A stretch of 64,000 nt of DNA from Ciborinia camelliae (lineage: Eukaryota; Ascomycota; Leotiomycetes; Helotiales; Sclerotiniaceae). Where the stretch lies: the NCBI GenBank assembly GCA_025890175.1, contig JANPYM010000002.1, positions 1,870,537 through 1,934,536 of the forward strand, given 5' to 3'. Under the pieces are notes generated by a model. The model was not told the origin of the DNA. It saw nothing but the letters and a program-made list of their open reading frames with translations, and searched no databases. Shown in pieces: positions 57,110 to 64,000 of the stretch; position 1 is the stretch's first letter; every line of letters starts with the position of its first letter. The translations under genes and the position numbers were made by a program.

Positions 57110-60100
57110 TGGGGAATGGACGAGTGCGTTATTGCTCCAAAGATTGAATGATTGAGGGTTGCGTGCAACTTAAGTAATGCTTTTCAAAAATAGTCTTCAA
57201 TTTTTCTATGATCCCCGGCCGCTAACAACACCTTAGTCGGGGTATCAGACAAACTGTGGAAAGTACGACCAAGTTTTTCGTAGACAGATTGAATGGACTA
57301 GTACCAGTAACTGATTCAGTCTGTCGAAGTTCGACAAAGATTATTGCTGAGTCTTGTTTTGCGATAGCTCTGCCAAGTAGAGTAGTGTATGAATCGGGGT
57401 TTCGACGAGGCAGGAGCTTGGTGGTTTTAGGAAGCTTTCCTAAAAACGGATCAAACTTTGAGAGTAGCAATGGGCAAGAAACACAATATTGAATTTCAGT
57501 TTGAAAGACAAATAAATCTCAAGCCAGGAAAAGTAGTAGAAATAGAAATAGAAATAGACGAGAGGAGAATATTTTAGAAGAGAGAGGTATATGAGTGAGT
57601 TATTGAATCAGAGATTCAATTCTTGATGATGTAAATGAGGTAGGTACTAGGAAACAATTATAACAAATCATGCAGGTGTATGGATATAAAAGTTGGAGAC
57701 CTAGAGGACTGAGTAGAGGACTAGACAAGAAAGAGAAGGAACGAATGAAATATCGGAATAATACCTAGGTAGGTACAATACCGATCGATATGTAAAAGAA
57801 TCATGAATCAACTAGGGTTTGTTGAATATGTATTAGATACGCAATTAATAGTATGTATCATTGGTATGGACCGTATTATGTATGGTATGGTATGGTATGG
57901 GATGGGGATCTGATCTTGTCTGATATAGTATTGGTGTATGATATTGGTACGAAAGACAAAGATTATGAAAATAGTGGAAAAAATAAGGAATTTTGGGAAA
58001 TAGAATCTGGTATAGAGCGTGTGGTACTGAAAGAAAGTGGAGGCTGATAGTCTGGGAGTAAGGTGAGGTAAGGTAAGAACTTAGAAGGTAAGGTGTAAGG
58101 TAGTTGGAAAAGAATAACCCAAGTCATCTAGGTCTAGGTTGATGTATGACCAATGACCAATGACATTGACCATTGATCCATGACCAGGATAATAAAATAA
58201 AAAATTGGGTTGGTAGGTAGGAGGTAACTTCCAAGGTTTGGTTGAAGGAGACGGAGAAGCCTTAACACCTGCAAGAGAAAGAAGATGCCACGAAAGAAAG
58301 GATAAGGATCCTTCCTACAAGAAGAGATTTTTAGATTCCAAATTAGTCTACTGGATTAGATAATATAAACATAATCCACACAATCATGAATACCTATGCG
58401 CGGCCGGGTACTAAGGGATTGGCATTTCGGGGTTCTGTCATATGCAGGGATACAAAGAGCCACTAATGATAATACATCAATAATGTACTATAGGCATGAT
58501 ATGATATTTATTATTAGATGAGGTTAGAGTTAGATATGGAGTGTGTGAGCTAGGTAGCTGGAGCTTCCTTTTCCAATCCAAGGGTTCCAAAATGGAAAAC
58601 GAAGCGAAGCTAAAAACTTACGAGTAGGAAACTTAGAAAAGTCAGTGTGAGTATATATAATCCACAGGTATGTATCATGTACATATGAGAAAAGGAAAGC
58701 CAATTATGGTACCGTGACCGTACCCGTATCTAGCATTTGGTTGTGGAATGAAAAAAAAAATTGAAATTGTTATGGGTTTAAGGTGGAGGTGGACGTGGAC
58801 GTGGAGGCATGAATATAAAATTATCCAAATATTTTCCATTGAGGCTGGTTGGTTGGCTGGCTGGCTGGCTTACTGCTAGGTACCTACTAGGTACCATAGG
58901 TATAGTACTTCTTTGCCCTGCCTTCTTTGCTTCGCATCATTCCCTTTTCATTATATCGCATATGTTTTGTCTTTCTAGCTGAGCTGGATTGTTTGATTGG
59001 CTATAGTAAGCCGATTTTCCTCAAAATAAGGTGGCCGCATATATTGAAGAGAGTATATCTAATAAAAGTACGATGTGATCGGGTCCAGACTCCAGATCTG
59101 ATGTTCTATTTGTGTTTGAAAGAATGAACATGCGGCATTTGGTTTTTTTGATTGAAATGGATCTAGCTTTTGTAATAATGGAATTCCAATAGATCGATTT
59201 GGAATTTGGCTTAGCTTCATATATCATTATCCTATCGATATTTATATATATATCATTTCAAATACATTCTTGCTTATTTAGAATAAATAAGTGATTTGAT
59301 ATCTTTGATCTAATAAACTGATTTATATAGTTTATATTGTAAGTCTTACATACAACCATGCGCTACCCTACCGTCAACTCCGATATTTGAAAGAGGGCAC
59401 TTATTAGGCAACATGACAGGGAGCGGGGATGTTTGCAGCACTTTCGCTGTGATAGCCTACCTGGTGTGTGTATATATTTTTTGGATGGTGGAGCGCAGCG
59501 CGTGGAACGGTGGAAAGCAGTGCATCAAAAAATTTATGTTGCATTTACCATTCCGTTTGGCACGCACGCACACACACACACTGAAAGTTAGAAGTAGGTT
59601 TAGTCTTACCTATACGGTCTTGGAATTTTCATCAAGAAAAAAGAATTATGTTTGTAGTGTTGTCACTTCTGAGAAAAGCTAGGATCTTCAATGTATAGAC
59701 TTGGCTGGCGTATACGATTATCGATAGTGCGCCGGTCTTTTCTGTTCTTCTAGCACTGCGACTGGTAAGGCTTTGATCATTCATACATGATACATCCGTA
59801 TTGGCCATGGCACCATTGAATGACACTGGCGGCGGCGTAAGAGCACTCCGTAATGCAGAAGCATTGTCGCGATTGCTTCATAATGATTGGTTGTTAAGAT
59901 GAGACTTGTGTGCTTGCCTGTGCTTGTGTATCAATAAATGTAAGGGAAGAGTAATGGACATTATGAAGATAGACATGGAACTAAGGAGGAGAAGGATGAA
60001 AAATGACTAAAAACCTAGTGGAAGTGAGGATTTTGATTGGATTTGATTGGATACATTCCTGGAGCTACACCAGTGCTGTCAAAAGTCAAAACTCAACATC

Positions 60101-61677
60101 TAGCGTACGCTTCCCCATCTAACTCTGATATGCCTTACCATCTTACTATATTTGATGTTGATTTCCATAGCATTGGTACGAAAGCACAACACGGCAAGAA
60201 CGAACCAAGGAGATGGAATGTTTCTAGTATAATCAGGTTTATTTCCAGACAGCTATCCTGCAAATAAGCAAGAAAATCGCTTCGTTCATTTTTCTCCAAG
60301 CCCCCTCCGAAACAATAGTACAAACCGTCTACCTGCTTCGTATGCAACTGACAACGACGCTCGGGAGGGCAAATTGATTTGAGATTGTGATATTTTTGAT
60401 GAAGGGTTGAGGGGATTTCGTTTCCGGCTTCTAGGCTGCAGATTTCTGTTCCACTGCTTCATCCTCATACATATGGTTTGATACCGAAGTTTAGGCCTTT
60501 TTCCTTTTTCTTTTTCTTCATACACCTGCCGAAAATGATATTAAAAAGGGTTTTCATCTGTGTAAGCAAGGCATGCCCTGCTGAAGCAGTAGGTAGCATA
60601 AGCAAATTCCTACCAGTCACTGAGTCAACAAAAAACATATCAAACATGATCCGCAAGTACCCTCCGACAAGGGGCCATCTATGGTCTGACTTCTTCGGTG
60701 TTGTATAGTCAGGCTGTGTGTGAAATTGTGAATAACTTTTTGAGATGAAGATGAGACTTTCCATGATCATCCATCCATCGACATATTTTCCCAATTTTGA
60801 CCCGTGATTCTGGGAGACCACGCTTACGCTTTTTGTGGCTGAATTTCTCAAATCTTTCTCAAAGTCCGAGGGGGCGCCCGCCCCCTCTTTCACCAATCCA
60901 ATCAACCCATCCAATCCTGCACCTTGATTGATCCATATCTTCCGGTTCGTCAGTCAGCTGGGGCATGGACTTGTGTTCTCCGTATGCGATATGCGGACGC
61001 TTTCTTGTTGTATGTACAATATGATATTGGACCATTGGCATCCTGGTTCTGATTCTGGAATCGTTGCGAAAATATATTGCTTACCCTCACCGTTTACTGT
61101 GAAGGTAAAGTTACAATTATTACAACCTTAAGTAAAAGTCAAGGACTGTCTGTCTGTACTTACCATATCTCCAAATCTAACCGACGATCGTTTTTTGGTT
61201 CGAAACACGCCTTTTCCAAGGGGGGAAATGCAGCTTCAAATTTTCAAGCCCCTCGTTCATGATTCATCATTCCATCAATTTCCAATCTCCAGCGGTCCAG
61301 CGGAGAATGAAAAGGGTTCGGTCTAATATATTACAATCCATTGATAATTTGATGTCGATCCTGGTTTATTAGGGTATGATTATTGAATTTGAACTTCGGT
61401 TTACTTGATATGCATTATTAAAGTTGATTCCGTCCCCAATGATAATAATAGCGAGCGAAAGCAAAAAGTAGGCAAGGCTCTAGGTTCTAGGTTCCAGGTT
61501 CTTTTTTGTACGAAGTACTTAGCCGTTGGGCGGTGTTTGCTACGCTGCCAGCCTGCCATAAATGATAAACCCCTGGACTCCTGGAGATACTGTACACATA
61601 ACTTATTAACAAGGAAGTGAAGGCAAACGAAGCTGCGAATAGTACTATCTAAGTTTGTTTACGTATATACGATATAT
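57110..61677. other. Gene-poor stretch upstream of the cyclin gene
   Basis: The first few hundred bases should contain the cyclin promoter or a first exon. A GGTAT/GGTATG run lies at 57865-57905, TGACCAATGACC words at 58145-58190, a GGCTGGCTGGCT run near 58850 and a CACGCACACACA run near 59570. Frames at 60465-60914 (minus, starting at TTG) and 59413-59682 have no motif and are not called. Confidence 0.4.
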
Positions 61678-61679
61678 TA

Positions 61680-62110
61680 GAGGTCTTTAGCAAAATTTCT
61701 TAAGTTTCTTAAGTTGCTAGCTATGCCTAAAATGGATTTTGATAAATCGAACTGACCATTCAAAGCTTTTGAAATCGATTAATAATCAAGATCCAATTAA
61801 ATTTTATTTAGCTTTCGTTTAATTTTAGCGTTACGCATTGTTGCTTTTTTCATAATTTTCATAAGAATTGCAAGGGTTAATTGGATCCACAAAAAGATAG
61901 CAACGTAAGAAACGGTCTTGACAAGTTATCAAGGCCGTTTCTTACGTTGCTATCTCCCAAATAGGCAGGTTACTTTCCCAAAAGGGTTTAATCCAAAGCT
62001 TGGACTTTCGGTTAAAATTTAACCTTCATTTAGCTTTGAAAATCTATACCTATTTAGGGCCACTAGAGTTAGCTAGCTTAGAAAACCTAAGAAATTTTGC
62101 TAAATCCCTC
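61680..62110. mobile_element. 431-bp TA-flanked MITE with central palindrome
   Basis: The left end GAGGTCTTTAGCAAAATTTC (61680) and the inverted right end GAGGGATTTAGCAAAATTTC (to 62110) match over about 45 bp, continuing into CTTA-GTTT-CTAAG and GCTAGCT words. The element is flanked by TA on both sides (61678-61679 and 62111-62112), the target duplication of Tc1/mariner elements. There is no coding capacity, so it is a miniature inverted-repeat element (MITE). Its centre holds the hairpin at 61895-61955, giving a nested foldback structure. Confidence 0.85.
61895..61955. repeat. 27-bp central hairpin of the MITE
   Basis: The left arm 61895-61921 begins AGATAGCAACGTAAG and the right arm 61929-61955 ends CTTACGTTGCTATCT. 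The arms match at 26 of 27 positions; the only mismatch is a T/C transition at 61916. The loop is 7 nt. It is far better preserved than the outer arms of the element, which suggests it is the younger part or is under some constraint. Confidence 0.85.
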
Positions 62111-62112
62111 TA

Positions 62113-64000
62113 TTGTTGATGCAGATAGTAGGTAGATGATCGATGATATGGATCATCGATCATCCACCAAGACTCTTCTTGGAAACTGTTGCTCGGGAGT
62201 TGACACGATGGACCTCGGGATGTTCAATAAGAAAAGCTGGTTCTAGATTCTGAAATTAGGTGCAGGTCATGACTCATGATTCATGATTTATCACCACTAA
62301 AGAAATTTAACAACTTCCCGCCCTTCTCTAATTCCGCCCTTTCCACTTTACGCGACATGCAAATCGCGAAAGAAGAATCGTGATTTATTTGCGGAGCGCG
62401 TATGTACATGATTGGGAAGTTTTATAAATTTATTAGATTATTGATGATATTATTAGATGAATTTTAGAAAGGGTGGGGAATTAGATACCTGTAGTAGAAG
62501 GAGGGGCAATATTCATTTGTTGGGCCAAGCTAAATAAATCTACCTTGGTCTCTTGAGTGACCATTAACCAAGTCAGGTCAATCAATTTGTTTCCGTGCTT
62601 CATCAATAACCTTTGTACGTATTCGTATCATCGTATGTATTCACGTCTTCCTTACACGGTGATATACTTTCAGAAATGAGGACGTTTTACACCCTTGACA
62701 TAATTCGTTTTGGCCTTTGCGGCGAATAACACCAGATTTGGATATAGTACCAACTCGTACATACAGCCAAGTTTAAGAATATGGGGTGGGATGAGATTCT
62801 AAATCGATGGCAACATTCGAACATCAAACATAAATTTCACCTACTTTGGCATCGTAACCCTGCTACCTACCTAGTATGCTCCATCCATCATCTGAGCATA
62901 TCATTATCATCGTCTATCCACCCGTCCTTTACCTTTACTATATTCCTGCACCTACATCCGACATGCCGTATGCGGATGATTGATATGAGAAGGGGCATGG
63001 TGCATGAACAATAATACGCTATGTGATGTGTTGATGAGGATTGAGTTCGATGATGTTGGTTTGGTATGGTTTGGCAAAGCCGGAAGGCATCAACAGATCT
63101 GTCCCGCTGCCTTTGTATTGTGTCCAGCTACCTACTTCCTTGCTTGCCGGTCAGTCCTGTTTTGTGTATGCAGAGCGGGGGCAGAAATAGGTGGCTGCGA
63201 GCCTGCGATGAAAGAAGAGTTTGTCATATCATCGTATTGTTGGTGATCCCTTCAAGAAACTTTTTTAGAACTTTTTTTGCTTGTGTGTCGCCCATCATTA
63301 AATCTGAGTCAGAGTACGGAGTAACTTTTTTGGTTCCAACTCAGTGTTCCATGCCTTTACCTAGACATTATTTCCTTGGAAGGTTGGGTTGAAAGAGGAC
63401 CGAAGACCACGCATTTTTCCATTTGGTTAACAATCACCATCCCGTTCCATCTATTCTCCGTAGCCTGCCACTGCCTCATCTTGCAAATTAGTCTGATTTG
63501 TCCTTGTTGCTCTTCAAAGACACATATCCGCGCGTGCCGTTTTTTGAGCTTTTTTCTCTCTCGGAACACCACGCTGTACGAAGTTATGGTAAATTGAATT
63601 TATGATTTGGTTATCAACCGCGGTCCAATGCTCCACCCAATTCACGTTACAGCTCATGCGACCCTCAAGCCTTTCTCCAAGTGGTGGGGGGAAGGCTCAG
63701 AGGATGTATCCAGTGATATTTCGAACTTCTTCAACTTTTCCTGGACCCGGCTGCGGCACAGCCTTTCCAATTTACCCTTGTTCAGTACTTTAGAATTGAA
63801 TGATTGGATCAAATGGATACTTCCCTTAGTAAATGCACGTTAGGGGGTCTTCACCGCCTCCATTCTAGGAGTAATTTGGGGCATTGACGATGAAGCGTGA
63901 CGCTCACTTATCGAATAGAGTACGCAGTAAGCAATACGTGGTGAGACCTTTAACTTCTTCCTGCAGTAGATAAGATAGATATGACCAAAATTACCTATAT
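62113..64000. other. Right-edge stretch, no confident gene
   Basis: A plus-strand frame at 63607-63843 reads coding-like protein (HPIHVTAHATLKPFSKWWGE, LNDWIKWILPLV) and ends at TAG. It could be the last exon of a gene, but it shares the region with another open frame, has no motif and no attachable upstream exon. ATGATCGATGATATGGATCATCGATCAT near 62137 forms a short imperfect palindrome. Nothing else is recognised. Confidence 0.35.

Noticed and set aside
60465..60914. 149-codon minus-strand frame
   Set aside because: It begins at a TTG and shows no domain, signal peptide or splice partner.
1..64000. tRNA, rRNA and CRISPR features
   Set aside because: GGTTCGAATC-like words (for example near 7950, 28400 and 48910) were inspected, but no cloverleaf context was found. 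No 5S rRNA-like sequence or direct-repeat/spacer array was seen.
1..64000. Secondary-metabolite cluster around the P450
   Set aside because: No synthase, cyclase, transporter or cluster regulator is present; neighbouring genes are conserved signalling or housekeeping genes.

Overview
The window is nuclear DNA of a filamentous ascomycete. The evidence is short introns (45-195 nt) with GTATGT/GTAAGT-type donors and CTAAC-type branch points, proteins found across Pezizomycotina (Atg15, Pfa5, Rad30, Och1, an RfeG-like factor, a Clg1-type cyclin), and an AT-saturated block at the left edge that looks like repeat-induced point mutation (RIP). Low gene density (about 14 supported genes in 64 kb), AT-rich blocks beside normal DNA and many dispersed TACCTAGGTAGGTA-type words would suit a Leotiomycete with a repeat-expanded genome; that placement is only an inference.

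Layout. 1-2645: AT-rich RIP-like wasteland with a small CpG-rich island (886-975). 3274-7475: two minus-strand genes, a cytochrome P450 (four exons) and a PKA-type protein kinase (seven exons, one of only 16 nt). 7476-12728: gene-poor, with a pyrimidine/CTACAAAT repeat field at 9350-10250. 12729-21297: three tiny minus-strand proteins sharing one cysteine signature, with a Pfa5-type palmitoyltransferase (17503-19418, plus strand) between them. 24763-26824: DNA polymerase eta. 30386-31681: RfeG-like factor. 34366-36060: Atg15 vacuolar lipase. 36683-42164: a cysteine-rich membrane-tailed protein, a secreted beta-rich protein and an acidic protein with an internal domain duplication. 42772-47264: an acyl-CoA synthetase and the Golgi mannosyltransferase Och1. 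47265-55106: gene-poor, with transposon-derived repeats, including a 1.1-kb element with inverted repeats of about 115 bp. 55107-57109: Pho85-type cyclin. 57110-64000: no convincing gene, but a 431-bp TA-flanked MITE with a perfect-stem central palindrome.

The recognisable genes are mostly housekeeping or signalling genes (translesion synthesis, protein palmitoylation, N-glycan outer-chain initiation, autophagic-body lysis, cAMP signalling, Pho85-cyclin function) and do not form an obvious pathway or biosynthetic cluster. The less ordinary material is the set of three W-x-C-C-x-C micro-proteins, the duplicated 41.3-kb protein, three stop-free introns with lengths divisible by three (one in a kinase activation segment, one inside a DHHC motif), and the repeat elements.

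All exon coordinates were derived by hand from splice consensus and reading-frame continuity; no alignment or transcript data were available.
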